A stretch of DNA of 64,000 nt, taken from contig JASVEC010000065.1 of NCBI GenBank assembly GCA_030770535.1, positions 1 through 64,000 on the forward strand. The letters run 5' to 3'. Shown in pieces: positions 33,263 through 44,525 of the stretch. Position 1 is the first letter of the stretch. Every line of letters begins with the position of its first letter. A program made the translations under genes and the position numbers. Source of the stretch: Batkoa obscura (taxonomy: Eukaryota; Entomophthoromycota; Entomophthoromycetes; Entomophthorales; Batkoaceae). A model generated the notes under the pieces. It saw only the letters and a list, made by a program, of their open reading frames with translations, was not told the DNA's origin and did no database searches.

Positions 33263-33566
33263 TAAAATGTGGGAATGTTTGAATTGATTTGAGAATTTAT
33301 TGAAATTTATAAATCTTTAATATGTGATTAGCTGAATTTAAGAAGTTTAAAATTAAATACAAAAAATTAACTTGAAAAACTTATTTTAATTGTTTATTTT
33401 AAATAACTGATTTTTTTAATTATATGCTTTGTATCATTTCTATTAAGTTCTTAATAGATGTATAGCATATAAGCATACTATTATTTTATTTCATTTTTTG
33501 TTAAAATAAAAACAAAATGCAGACTTTTATAACTAAACTTTAAAACAGAATTTTTTTAAAATCTTA

Positions 33567-33674
33567 ATATGGTGATGTTTCTTTGCGTTTGAGGATTTTA
33601 TTAACGATTTTTTCGCTCAAATGGTGCTTAAGAGATGGAAAAAGTAATGAAGCCAAAAAAAACACCCCCATATA
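33567..33674 (+). mobile_element. MITE-like TATGGGG element, copy 13
   Basis: Plus orientation, complete, with 3' AACACCCCCATATA intact. Confidence 0.8.
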
Positions 33675-33896
33675 ATAAGGAGAAACACACTATGTAAACA
33701 TTGTAATTCATTTATATTAATCTCAACAACTATCTATAATAATAAAATCTTTATAGGATTCTATAACAAAATAAAAAGACATATTATTAAAGTTTACTAC
33801 TAATAGTATCAATTAGTCAAACGATATATAAAACCAATACTTAAAAAATGGAAAATAAAAACCGACAGATACCATTGTTATCAACTATAGCTTCAG

Positions 33897-34002
33897 TATA
33901 GGGGGATATGTTTTTAGATTTAATAATTTCATCAACAATCTTTCCGCTCAAACAGCACTTAAAAGATGGAAAAAGTAATAAAATCAAAAAAAACATCCAC
34001 CT
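33897..34002 (+). mobile_element. MITE-like TATGGGG element, copy 14
   Basis: Plus orientation; TATAGGGGGATATGTTTTTA start, AAAACATCCACCTG end; internal blocks mutated but collinear. Confidence 0.65.
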
Positions 34003-34113
34003 GTCTTTTTAATAAATGTAAAAGTTTTGAATTTAACATAAATAGAAATTAATACAGGGATGTATTTTAACAATTTTAAAAATGCAGCAAAAAAAACGGA
34101 TTTATATAATATA

Positions 34114-34152
34114 TATGAGGGTGTATTTTTATATAAGAATTTCACTAACGCT
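34114..34152 (+). mobile_element. Truncated MITE (5' third), plus orientation
   Basis: ATGAGGGTGTATTTTTATAT then AAGAATTTCACTAACG, which is the 5' third of the element; it stops where copy 15 begins in the opposite orientation. Confidence 0.6.
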
Positions 34153-34256
34153 TGGCGATGTTTCTTTTGGCTTCATTACTTTTTCCATCTTTAAGCGCTG
34201 TTTGAGTGGAAAATTTGTTAGTAAAATTCTTAAATGTAAAAATACATCCGCATATG
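34153..34256 (-). mobile_element. MITE-like TATGGGG element, copy 15
   Basis: Minus orientation, nearly complete, abutting a truncated plus-orientation fragment. Its left tip reads TTGGCGATGTTTC, its right tip ACATCCGCATATG. Confidence 0.7.
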
Positions 34257-34478
34257 GTTATTTGTTTATTTATTCTATTATTTAAGTTTTTTGATATTTT
34301 TTTAAATATTAGATATCGTTTTTTCTTGATACAAATATTTAAAGTAAACGCTTTATATTAATTGTTTTTTCAAGCTAAAGGTTAACCAGTTTTCAAACTA
34401 TTTAAACTAATGAAAACAAGATATAATTTTAAAACTAAAAATTTTATTAATAAAAAATGATAATGAAAAAATACATCT

Positions 34479-34586
34479 ATATGAGAGTGTTTTTTTTGAC
34501 TTCATTATTTTTTCCATTTTTTAAGCGCTATTTGAGCGGAAAATTTGTTGGTAAAATTGTTAAACACAAAAATATATCCCCATATA
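34479..34586 (-). mobile_element. MITE-like TATGGGG element, copy 16
   Basis: Minus orientation, complete: TATGAGAGTG start, ATATCCCCATATA end. Confidence 0.8.
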
Positions 34587-35059
34587 GTACAAAAATTCAA
34601 TCTTTTCTCATTAAAAAATTATTGGAATTGAACAAAAATTCCCAAAATTTAGTTAATTGATACCAAACATTTGAAAAAAAAATTATCGTTTTGAATAAAT
34701 TTAATTAAATCAATAATATCATCCTTTTAGTTCTATTCATTATTTATCAAAACAAAGTCTTACTTTTTAATGAATAAACTCAAATAAACTACTTAAAAAA
34801 AAGCTTATATAGAAAGCTTCCAGTTCTTTTATGATTCTAAACCTAAATCATTATACTACTTTTATGGTGACTATTTTATTATCTTAAGACAATGTTTTAT
34901 ATTTTATATTCTTAGACTTCTTAAATAAAGGAGATTAAACAATCATTACTAACTAAAATAAACAATTATTTTATATAATTGAAGCTTTTTGTAACTATTT
35001 TATTGTATATAAAAGAGCAAATAGATTATTTATAACGTTAATATGAATACCTAAGGTAT

Positions 35060-35159
35060 TATTAGGGATTTATTTGTTTAAGAATTTATTAAAAAAATTT
35101 CCACTTAAATAGTGCTTAAAAAATGAAAAAAGCGATGAAACTAGAAGAGAATACCCCTA
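35060..35159 (+). mobile_element. MITE-like TATGGGG element, copy 17
   Basis: Plus orientation, somewhat shortened; TATTAGGGATTTATTTG start, GAATACCCCTAATG end. Confidence 0.65.
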
Positions 35160-35439
35160 ATGTTAAATTTTAGTTTAAAATTAGATGGGTGAATATAGAT
35201 TTAAGCATCCAGAATTTATTTTAAAGTTCAATATTAGGCGAAAAATACAATGAGGAGGTTAATAGAAAATTAAACATAATTCCAATCAATTTTTAAACTC
35301 CGTTAATTGATTGGAGTTGACTCCAACTATTTTACCCATCTTTATGCTAAAAAAATAACCAAATTTTTGCTGTTCTAGCAAAAGAAAATGGTTAAAAAAA
35401 CTTATCGATTAAGGGGGGAGAAACTAGTAAGTAAAGAAA

Positions 35440-35451
35440 AGATATAAATAG
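35440..35451 (+). promoter_or_regulatory. TATA-like box of the 113-aa secreted protein gene
   Basis: GATATAAATAG about 75 bases upstream of the start at 35524, correct strand. Confidence 0.4.
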
Positions 35452-35523
35452 CGAAAATTCAACAAAAAGTTGAACTTAACAATTATTAAAATTATTATTT
35501 ATTTATTAAAAACTAATACAAGA

Positions 35524-35865
35524 ATGAAATTCGGTTCTCTCCTCATTGTTAATCTCCCCCTTTATCTATCCTCTTATTTAGCTCCCCCAACAATCGATTA
35601 TCAAACTCAGTTCAATGCTATGGCTTCTCAAATTCAAAATCAAATTCAAAATGGGTTTAATCAACAATTTAATACACTCAATAGAGCCTACGTTCCTAAT
35701 GGTAACAACGGAGGGTTAAAAGTGGATTATTCTAATAGTAAAACGGATAACAATGGTGGCTACTCTAATACTGTGGTTTATAGTAGTGGTAATATTCAAC
35801 CTGATGTTCAAGTTTATGACGATGGTAATGGAGGTAAAAGTGTAGTGGCTACTTATCATTCATAA
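35524..35865 (+). CDS. Small secreted protein, 113 aa
   Basis: The start MKFGSLLIVNLPLYLSSYLA begins a good signal peptide; the frame is open 18 codons further upstream, but that part lacks support. The mature part has a Gln/Asn-rich amphipathic segment (QTQFNAMASQIQNQIQNGFN, residues 27-46) followed by Gly/Asn/Ser/Tyr-rich sequence with repeated NGG and DDGNGG. No Cys, no membrane tail, no dibasic sites. Divergent from no close neighbour; next gene at 36528-37046 is convergent. Secreted is likely; function unknown. Confidence 0.65.
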   Translation: MKFGSLLIVNLPLYLSSYLAPPTIDYQTQFNAMASQIQNQIQNGFNQQFNTLNRAYVPNGNNGGLKVDYSNSKTDNNGGYSNTVVYSSGNIQPDVQVYDDGNGGKSVVATYHS

Positions 35866-36527
35866 CTAATTTTTATAAAAAAATGTATTCAATATTTCTA
35901 GCATATCGATTAAGTATTAATAAAAAAATTACTTATTATTTAGAATGAACTTTAATTAATCATTTTATTTTTGACTTTTTATTATTTTCATTGTATTCTT
36001 AATATTTTTAAGCTTGGATAAGATAGATAGACTAATAATTTTGTTTTCAATAAAATTAATAATAGAAGTTAAGTTGAAATATAGTTTAGAAATAAAAATA
36101 GAGCCAGCTTTTCAATAGAATCCTATAATCTTGTTGCTTCTTTCAATTTGTGTCTATTACTGCTCAATGAGAAAGTTTCAAGAGAGAGGAAAGAAATTGG
36201 ACTTCACTAAGTCACTCTGGTGTTACCAAAGGTAGTAATTAGTTGAATTCAATCTTTCCTTTCAATCACATCCCATTAATACCTCAATTGCTTAAGCTAT
36301 GTGATTTAAGTGTTTTTATTCTTTATTATAGCTAACAAGGTGTCAAATCTATTATTTTAAGAGAGAAAATAAATTTATTATTAATAATTTTTAATATTAT
36401 GAAGATAATTTAATAATATTAAAATGGCTACAATAAGCTTTTAAAATTATAAACTTAAAAAAATAACTAAATTGGTTACCACTTATATTTTCAATAAATA
36501 GTTTTATTAATACCAAATTCTTATTCC
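35866..36527. other. Intergenic
   Basis: Between convergent genes. 36110-36330 is less AT-rich and shares short wording (TTAATACCTCAATTGCTTAA-like) with 63300-63360, so both may be traces of one old repeat. Nothing firmer can be said. Confidence 0.35.
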
Positions 36528-37046
36528 TTAATAATAAACTGGTGATTTATAACTAGGTGGGGCAATAATAGGAATATAATTATTAGGAGCATTTGGAGAA
36601 TTAGGGGTGTTTGGACTACTTGGAGAATTACTATATCCTGGGGCACTAATAATTGGTATATAATCTTTGGGAGCACTTGGACCTTGTGAATAACTTGGTG
36701 TATTAATTGGTGGAGTATTAGTATTGGGGGCACTTGGACCTGAAGAATAACCTGGAGTATTAACTGGTGGGATATAATTGCTTGGTGAGCTAGGGCCGGA
36801 AGAATAACCAGGAGAATTAATAGGTGGAGTATTAGTATTGGGGGCACTTGGACCTTGTGAATAGCCTGGTGCATTGATTGGTGGAGTGTTAGTGTTTGGA
36901 GCACTTGGACCAGAAGAATAACCGGGAGTGTTGACGGTAGGGATATAATTAGTTGGACTCTTTACAGTAATTTGGATGTCATTGTTATTATAGTCATTAG
37001 CTTTAATTATGGAAATCAAAGTAAGTAAAATTAATTGATAGTTCAT
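36528..37046 (-). CDS. Secreted Pro/Ser/Asn-rich repeat protein
   Basis: 172 aa. Signal peptide MNYQLILLTLISIIKA (1-16). From residue ~33 the chain is made of about seven 17-19-residue units of the form PGYSSGPSAPNTNTPPIN, with variants YSQGPSAP and SNYIPP/KDYIPI. Units repeat Tyr-Ser-x-Gly-Pro-Ser-x-Pro. There are no Cys and no GPI tail; the end is PSYKSPVYY. This composition resembles Pro-rich extensin-like or wall-linking proteins. No enzymatic motif. The unit number may vary between strains. Confidence 0.8.
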   Translation of the reverse strand: MNYQLILLTLISIIKANDYNNNDIQITVKSPTNYIPTVNTPGYSSGPSAPNTNTPPINAPGYSQGPSAPNTNTPPINSPGYSSGPSSPSNYIPPVNTPGYSSGPSAPNTNTPPINTPSYSQGPSAPKDYIPIISAPGYSNSPSSPNTPNSPNAPNNYIPIIAPPSYKSPVYY

Positions 37047-38271
37047 CTTTTTTTGAATGAAAATTAGGGAATTAAGTAGGATTAGTTGGTTAGATACTTA
37101 TTTTTTTATTGTAATTGAGACTGCAATTATACTTCTTTTTATACTTCATTTTAAAAATAGTTGTGTTATTTTTAAGTAAAATATTGGGTTTTATGGAGTG
37201 TCGTTATTCTTTTGTTTAACTTAGTTTTATTAGGGTGGTAAGATATAATTTATTAGTTTGATAATTTTTTGCTAAAAATTTAGTCTAGTTTTGGGTGGGT
37301 TGGCTAATTTGAAATCTACCCCTGAATTTGAAATAATGAAATTTAGCTTTAGCGTATAGCTATTACAACTCTATTGTGACTTAATTTATAGTAATTTTTA
37401 GACCTAGTTATATCTTTTTTGGCTTTTTTAAAACTAATCTTTACTTTTCCTGTGATTTCAATAAAAAATTTATTCTTAAATGAACTGCCAATAAAATCAT
37501 AATAAAGCTGTAACAATATAAAAAGTTTTAGATGAAAAATATATAATCCATAATGCAATTTTGGGATTATTCTAGATTATATAATTAATTAGATTTTATA
37601 TGATTACTTAATAAAAAATTATTCTAGCTTTTATTATAGTTATTCAGTCTAATTAGCTAAACTGAACATGTTCTTTAGTATCTCCTGAATTTTTTAGCAA
37701 TTGAAAACAAAATGGGTCCAAAAAATTCACTAATAGATTAGAATTACGAACCCCCATGTAAGTGAACCAAGCTTCAATTTTACTCAATAAAGATAAATTT
37801 CCACCATAAAAAAAGAAACTAAGATTCGTGTTACCCAAACCTAAAATTTAAAAAGTTATTTGCTTCAATTGACGCCAATAAAAGTAGGGCTTTTTCATTT
37901 TATTTGACAAGTTGATCAACTTACAGTTATTAAAAGTTATTTGTGGCTTTTTTAGCATTGATTTTTATAATTATATATTTATCTAACTGATTTCTTAATA
38001 CATAATCGCTGTATTCTGATCAAATATAATATTGCTTTTTTTGAAATGAACAAATAATTAAATCAAAAAAGAAATGCAATAGTCATATTATTGGATTTTA
38101 ATTGACATCGATTTGCTTTTATCTCTCCAATCAACGTGATTACAAAATATTATTCTTTTTATAAAACTAATATTAAGGGCTTTTTAAACTATTTTTAATA
38201 TTTTTTAATTTATTTATTTTCATCTTTTAAAATTAATAACAAGATATACAACTCTTTCTATTTCTATAATT
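37047..38271. other. Intergenic, possible exon fragment
   Basis: No intact gene. A minus-strand open stretch at 37653-37845 preceded by an acceptor-like site is listed separately. Confidence 0.4.
37653..37845 (-). pseudogene. Possible 3' exon remnant, unrecognised
   Basis: A minus-strand frame (GLGNTNLSFFFYGGNLSL, IEAWFTYMGV, then LVNFLDPFCFQLLKN) has protein-like composition and is preceded by TTTTTAAATTTTAG, like the acceptors of genuine introns here. I find no upstream exon that would join to it. It could be the end of a lost gene or chance. Family not recognised. Confidence 0.25.
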
Positions 38272-39035
38272 ATGATACGCTTTTTAGAAAATGATAATCG
38301 TATTGAAAGTTATAATGAACAAATCAATAAAAAACAAAAGATTATTAAAATTTGTATGTTGGGTACTTCTGGAGTGGGTAAAACTAATTTATTGAATAAT
38401 TTGACCAAAGGAGAACATGTCAAATTGGTAACTATTTGTATTTTATGTACTATTAAAACAAAATTTTATCTAATATTATAGAGTTCAGATGAAGAAATCT
38501 TTTATCGAGTACAATATACAGTGAATAAATACTCTTCCAATTCCAAAGTAGTACATATATGGGATATTAGCGGTAGGCTTTATTCTATAATAAAAAGATA
38601 CAAGTTAATCAAATACAATAGGAAAAAAAGAATATGAAACATTTTTACATTTAGGAGTGAATGATAGTAAAATAGTACTTGGAGTGTTTAATATATGTCA
38701 GCCAGAAAGTTTATTGATTTTAAGAAATAATTTATTATCAATAATTTATAAAAAGTTAAAGAATTGTCAATTAATATTAATTGGTACTCATTCCGATCTA
38801 AATATGAATTTAGATCATAGGATTACAATAGCCCAAGTAATTCATAACTACAATTATTAAATAACAAATAACTAATAACTTTATTTCTTAGGGTTGGAAT
38901 ATGGCTCAATCTTTAGGTGCCTTAGGATATTTTCAAATCTCAAATAAGAAATTGGAGGATATTGATAATTTATCTAATTTTTTATTTGATTTTATTACTT
39001 TAAATAAGTTTAAAAAAGAATGTAAAATTATGTAA
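38272..39035 (+). CDS. Divergent Ras/Rab-like small GTPase, four exons
   Basis: Exons 38272-38427, 38482-38572, 38622-38836 and 38892-39035 give 606 nt, 201 aa; introns of 54, 49 and 55 nt. The G1 P-loop is GTSGVGKT (residues 31-38). G3 reads WDISG instead of WDTAG. G4 is THSD instead of NKxD, and G5 is ISNK in place of SAK. The protein ends ECKIM, a CaaX-type prenylation box. These changes in G3 and G4 make nucleotide specificity and hydrolysis uncertain, though the fold is clear. About 30 residues precede the P-loop, longer than in typical Rabs. Exon joins are fixed by frame and by the GTPase motifs. Probably a membrane-associated signalling or traffic switch; subfamily not assigned. Confidence 0.82.
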
Positions 39036-39238
39036 ACTATTCATATATTAAATTAAATTGAATTAAATTAATTAATATTATGTTGTTATAATATATATTC
39101 TTAATTTTTACAGTTAAAAACATTGCTTATTATTATAGGTTTTTAATTAATTTATACTTCAAAGTTTTTTATGAAATTATTATTAACTGCAAAGTAACAT
39201 CAAATATACTATAATTCTTTCAAATTATCAATTTGAAG

Positions 39239-39342
39239 AGATGAGATACTTTTTTTGATTTCATTACTTTTTCCATTTCTTAAGTGCTATTCGAGTGGAA
39301 AAATTGTCAATAAAACTTTTGGGCAAAAAAGCATATCCCCGT
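39239..39342 (-). mobile_element. MITE-like TATGGGG element, copy 18
   Basis: Minus orientation; internal blocks strong, left tip eroded, right tip ATATCCCCG. Confidence 0.65.
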
Positions 39343-39924
39343 TTGTTTTAAATTAAATACCAAAGCTTTAAAAATGAAGGTATAAAACAAAAATTTAAAT
39401 CTTGTCTAATACTCTAATAGCTATATCTCCTTTTTTCTCCGTTTATAACTCTCATTTTACTTTATTCTGCTAATTAACTTTTATATTCATTTATTCTACT
39501 TTTTTCTTCTGTATAAAAGCACTTGAAAGGTCTTTTATTAAAATTAAGAAAACTTCAAAAATGTATGGGGCTTAGATACTAAAATTCAAGACTTGAAAGA
39601 AATGAACGATGGGTATAATTTTAAAAATTGAAGAATAACATATTACTTGGGGATCTAACAGTTGGTTTGAGGTATGTCTAGTTCCTTAGTAGAAGTATAC
39701 AAACTCATTATAAAAGAGTTTGTCCTGCTACACCACTAGCATTTGTATAGTGGAAAAACCATAAGAGATACATAATACTGGTTGTAAAATTATAATGAAT
39801 AGTACAGACTATGCAGATGGCCAAAAAGGTCGATATAAGATCAACAAATTTGGGAAGAGTGGCAAAATAGTATAGTGCAAAAACACATTAACTTTCTTTT
39901 CAAAAAAATATGTAAATATAAAAG

Positions 39925-40028
39925 GAGATGGGGTGTTTTTTGGCTTTATTACTTTTTCCGTCTTTTAAGCACTGTTTGAGCAAAAAATTGTTAGTAAAAT
40001 TCTTAAACACAAAAATACATCGCCAGAT
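39925..40028 (-). mobile_element. MITE-like TATGGGG element, copy 19
   Basis: Minus orientation; GATGGGGTGTTTTTTGGC start, ATACATCGCCAGATG end. Confidence 0.7.
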
Positions 40029-40802
40029 GTAGATAATATTGAATTAGGAATAAAGATGAATACAAATTATTAAAATGATAATTAAAAGTTTAAATTTCTT
40101 AACTTAGTAGTCTAAAGCAGGCTTTAAGCTAGTATTATTTATTTAGAAAATTAATAATTGAATATTCAACTTTGGTTTTAGATCTGTATCTTCATTTAAT
40201 TTCAACCAATAATTCTTTTAGAATATTCGAATTTTGAAAAAATAAAATTTCAAAAATCGACTGGTTTAAACTTTAGATTTATTTTAGTTTAAGGGAGGGT
40301 ACAATCGATTGTTAATGTTTATTTATTTTTAGCAGTAATCTCGTATTAATTTCTCTCGTATAATCACCTATTTTAGTTAATAAAATTTTTTTTCTATTTT
40401 TTATTAATTTAAATATGATTTCAATGCTATTAGTAATAGAATTATAACAAAAGCTCAAATTAATCAATTAATTTCTGACTGGACTTAATGATCTTAGTTT
40501 ATAAAATGGTTAGAAATATCACACTCTCATATGATAGTCATTTTATTTAACAACCCTAAAAGCCAAATAGGAATGTAGTCTTACCTTGAAAGACCATGAA
40601 TAAGCAAATAGCTTCTACCATAAGGTCTGGAGGTAAGCATGGGCATACTCATAGAAAAAGACAGAACAAGTAAGTTGTTATTCTTTGAAAATGTTAGAAA
40701 ACTTGAATGCTCTGAAGCGTTGATCTTCCTTATAAACTTCAACCAAACTAGAAGCTTCTTATTTACCTGTTTTTGTTCTTATATTAGGTTTTAAGGTGTA
40801 TA

Positions 40803-40833
40803 ATATTTTTATTTTATTTTATTTTATTTTAAA
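40803..40833 (+). repeat. (TTTTA)n repeat
   Basis: About five TTTTA units. Confidence 0.7.
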
Positions 40834-41187
40834 ATATGGCCTTCTTGAAAGGGGATGCGGTTTACATCTACACCCTTTAAACGTATTATAAAACCCAGTT
40901 CTGAAGGTAGTATTTATCTACACATTAAACACAATCCACTAAACTGCTATTTTAATAATATTTATAATGTAAAACTATATTAAATAATATCTTATAGTGT
41001 TAAATTTACATTAAAATACTAAAAAGCTGTGTGAATGAACCGTATGGAAAATTATCAAGTAATAGTGATTAAATACATTGTTAATTTTTTATTTTAGTAC
41101 TATATTTAACCTTAATTTTAAATCAAGATAGTAAGGTACTGTGGTAATACCTGATTTGGGGAATTAAACAACCTCATCCTTTTAGTT

Positions 41188-41220
41188 ACTAATAATATTA
41201 TAACCGTTAATATTATTAGT
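41188..41220. repeat. Perfect 13-bp hairpin
   Basis: ACTAATAATATTA, 7-base loop, TAATATTATTAGT. Low sequence complexity reduces its significance. Confidence 0.6.
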
Positions 41221-42675
41221 ATATACAGGAGTTTCTAGTTTAAGGGATGTTAATGTTATGTTACTATGTTTTAATAATCTATTTATATCGTTGGTTTAGT
41301 TTTATTAATACATCAATCTTCATTTAAATCAACCTAAACCATATATCGATTGTCTCTACAAGGGTTATTCTTAATTACAAGTAGTACTAAGTTATGTTTG
41401 GAAAATTCATTTAATTTATGGATCCTAATTTATAAAAAGTTCATTATTAGTCTTCTACATAACATAGTTTCAAAAATAGAAATTCCAACTTGAGGTTTTG
41501 ATACTATACATATCACATTCATCCACTGTTTTAACAACGCATATTAAATTTATTAAAGTAACTACTTAAAATAGAATAAAAAATGTTTATAAATAACCCA
41601 TAAAACCAGCTTTATTTACAAAGATTTAATTACTTATGTTATAAAAACCGATGACAGTAAGGGGTGGTAGTTATAAAGATTAAAAAAAGGTAATAACATC
41701 TCGCTCAAATATTATATTAAATTATCAATGTTATTTTATATGACTATAATATATTAATTTGATGATATTATTTATATAACTAAGCTAATAAATATAGTAA
41801 ATCGAATTGGGCTTCGTTACTTATGCTTTAACATTAAAATGCTATAAAACAATATTATAAAAGTAAATTTAAATCCAGATTTAGATTTGATTTTGTAATA
41901 AACGTACATAAAATAATAAGGATAATAAATCTCAAGTCATAGAGATCTTGAACTAATTTTAAAAAAAATTCATACAGGATTTATCATTGCTATCTTTTTT
42001 GGACAGTTTATAGTTCCATGACTGACATAGTAACCATCATACTTATAATTGAAAGGGGATAAAATAAACCGAGTCTTAAAAACCTCGAAATTAATGATGG
42101 ATAAATAGAGGATAATTCGATAATTATCTTTAAACAGTTACTTTTTCATAAGGGAGAAATTCGGTCCCTTGAAACTTAATTTATTTAATAGTTAATAAAA
42201 TCAGTATGTCGCTTAGCTTATTTCATTATGCTTCCGGTTGTCCTGAACATAAATATTATCATTGTTATATAAATTAATTTATAATACATTGTTAGTAACT
42301 AGTTCGTTGCCTTTTGATAGTATTTTTATTTTATAAATGAAATTCTATACTAAAATTACTATAAATATAAAATTACAAAACCAGAATGATAACAAGATTG
42401 ATAAATGATAAAAAATAAATAAATATAAATATATGACCAGTTGATCTAATGGTACATACTTTGTTTTTCATAATATAGGTTAAACCAAATGTAAATATTA
42501 ATAAAACAAGTTTTTGGGTCACTTCTTTTATTTTCATTTGTATACCTAATGAAGTAGATGTGTCCTGTATCTTAAGTTAATATGAAAAGCTCCCTTCATT
42601 TCAAGAAATTTAAATAGGGAAAGTAAACATAATAAAAACACATCTTTTGGTTATAAATTTTATACTTAAATTAAA

Positions 42676-44499
42676 ATGTTGAATGGGACCATCGATATAT
42701 TACCTTTAAAATATAAACTTAATACCACTTTCAGCTTTAGATCAATTTATTTGAATTATAACAAATCTAATATATTGACAATAGATTGTAGTAATATAGG
42801 AAATTTTGATGACCATACTAGAGTTCTATTGAATCAAACTATTCCAAAGATTACTTGCAACAAATGTCAATTATTCCTAAATAATGATCAAATTTATACC
42901 TATAACAATATCTTACAACACTTAAAGATATGTGATGGAATTGATCTTGATCAACTAGAAATAGCAAAGGAAGAGTTTCCATGGAAAACTTTGTCTTGGA
43001 GTGAAAACAGGTTGAAATGGTTAATAAGAGATAACTTTATGGTAAATAGGAATCACCATGGCACGAATAATGTATCGATGCTATTTCGAAATGATAGCAA
43101 CAACCCAGATGCTTTTTTGAGCTTTGCTGTTTCAACTATTGAAGGTGATGCATTGTCTATATTGATGATGTCTACCTTTAACAAAGATTCTTTGAACTGG
43201 AATATCCCTATCAAGAAGTTATTAGCCGAAGTACTAGTTGATGATAATAGCTATGCTAGATATGAGAGAAATATAACACCATCTAATTTATCGTTAGCAG
43301 AAAATAGCTTTGATTTCAACAATTATAAGAAGGAAATCGAGTACCTTTATGAGATGTCAGACCATGTTATAGGTGGAAATACAAATAAGTTAGCCACTAT
43401 AGCTTCCCTAATCCATGGGACCACAGGAAAATTACCTAAAGATGGCGATGATTCTCGTATGAAGAAGAAGAAAAGAGTCAAGGAAATGATATTTCATGAT
43501 ACATATTTAGGCGATAACTACTGTTATAAAATTCTTAAAAACAGTGACCTATTTGACGCCACATACCCATTCTCTGTATTGGCGTTCCGCGGCTGTGATA
43601 TGTCTCTCATTGACTTCTTGTCTTCTGCTTGGATCCTATATACTGCTCAAGAAGCAAATACAGTTTATGGTACTACTGATTTTTCCCATTTCTATGCAGG
43701 TTGGATTAGTACCAATCTTTTTTTTGAGAAACTAAAAGATTCATTAAATGCAGATAAATTGTTATGGCTACCACAGGTTTTTTCTATTTTGATGCGTAAA
43801 TTTGTTGGTGGTAGATCGGTTGAGTTAACTCGAGAATTATTAAATGCTCCTAGTGCTGCATTCTTAAGATCAAGGGTATCTGGCGGTTTTGGTGTGACTT
43901 GTGCTTTAGCATTTAATCATCCTGAATTAAGTGATGATGTAGAATCTATCAATTTAATCGGGATCTTGGTTACATTATCACATGATTTATGGCAAGAGGT
44001 AGATGATAGTATAACTGGAGATGGGCTTAATATTGCTTATATTTTACGTCGTGAAGGTTTTTGTCCAATTGCAGTATGGGTTGATGCTGTTATCAATGGT
44101 TACTTTCCAGATTATGTTGTATATCTTTTATTGGGCTGGGCTCTTGGAACTCTAGCTTCACCACGTTATGTTTCAGGATTAGTATCACCATTAGTTGCTT
44201 ATAATAAGTTGGAATCTCCTTTAATTAGTGCTTCGAAGTTATTTGCAAATGTGGATTTAACACCTAAAAAATATTCAGGGATTAATAAATGTTATATTCA
44301 TGACGAATATAGTAGCGAAGATATTTTGGTTGGAGATAAAATCGAAGCAAGTATAGTTCGTAAACGTATTGCTAAATACTGCTCGAATTATAGCAAGCCG
44401 GATAATTGCAATTGTATATATAACATATTATTCGATTGGCTTAAAACTCAAACTCAATGGGAGTCAGTTTTACCTGAAGCCAAAGTTTACCGCATTTAA
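42676..44499 (+). CDS. 607-aa unrecognised protein with C2HC motif, left copy
   Basis: No intron. Residues 57-90 contain Cys61-x2-Cys64-x17-His82-x3-Cys86, a possible zinc knuckle, kept with the same spacing in the copy at 58340-60160. A basic Lys run (KKKKRVKEM, ~ residue 265-275) follows the motif GKLPKDGDDSR. The C-terminal 200 residues include the acidic/helical segment LSHDLWQEVDDSITGDG and a hydrophobic stretch DYVVYLLLGWALGTLAS. The Asp-rich helix superficially recalls class I terpene-synthase metal sites, but no DDxxD and no proper NSE triad are present, so I do not assign that. The N-terminal two thirds has diverged from its copy; from base 43899 to ~44525 the two are almost identical. 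Outermost gene of the duplicated cassette, transcribed inward. Function unknown. Confidence 0.85.
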   Translation: MLNGTIDILPLKYKLNTTFSFRSIYLNYNKSNILTIDCSNIGNFDDHTRVLLNQTIPKITCNKCQLFLNNDQIYTYNNILQHLKICDGIDLDQLEIAKEEFPWKTLSWSENRLKWLIRDNFMVNRNHHGTNNVSMLFRNDSNNPDAFLSFAVSTIEGDALSILMMSTFNKDSLNWNIPIKKLLAEVLVDDNSYARYERNITPSNLSLAENSFDFNNYKKEIEYLYEMSDHVIGGNTNKLATIASLIHGTTGKLPKDGDDSRMKKKKRVKEMIFHDTYLGDNYCYKILKNSDLFDATYPFSVLAFRGCDMSLIDFLSSAWILYTAQEANTVYGTTDFSHFYAGWISTNLFFEKLKDSLNADKLLWLPQVFSILMRKFVGGRSVELTRELLNAPSAAFLRSRVSGGFGVTCALAFNHPELSDDVESINLIGILVTLSHDLWQEVDDSITGDGLNIAYILRREGFCPIAVWVDAVINGYFPDYVVYLLLGWALGTLASPRYVSGLVSPLVAYNKLESPLISASKLFANVDLTPKKYSGINKCYIHDEYSSEDILVGDKIEASIVRKRIAKYCSNYSKPDNCNCIYNILFDWLKTQTQWESVLPEAKVYRI

Positions 44500-44525
44500 T
44501 TCATTATCTTTATTATCTCTATTTT
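43899..44525 (+). repeat. Near-identical tract shared with 58310-58941
   Basis: Identity begins abruptly inside the coding region (CTTGTGCTTTAGCATT) and ends shortly after the stop codon (ATTCATTATCTTTATTATCT), while flanking coding and 3' sequence is diverged. This is what ectopic gene conversion between the inverted copies would leave. Confidence 0.8.

Larger units (their letters stand above)
33070..35523. other. MITE-dense intergenic stretch
   Basis: At least five MITE copies between 33.5 and 35.2 kb, some adjacent in opposite orientations. No gene; the open frames here are readings through the MITEs. Confidence 0.55.
39036..42675. other. Long intergenic stretch
   Basis: About 3.6 kb. 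Two MITE copies (39239, 39925), a TTTTA repeat (40803-40833) and a 13-bp hairpin (41188-41220). 39550-39890 and 40550-40880 are less AT-rich but carry no open frame I can support. Confidence 0.45.

Noticed and set aside
39550-39890. Weak resemblance to a Ty1/copia-type pol fragment (STDYADGQKGRYK)
   Set aside because: Only one short stretch suggests it; no LTRs or other domains seen. If real it is an old, heavily broken fossil.
42430-42470. tRNA A-box-like text (GATCTAATGGTACA)
   Set aside because: No B-box (GGTTCGAATCC-like) at the right distance and no cloverleaf could be drawn.
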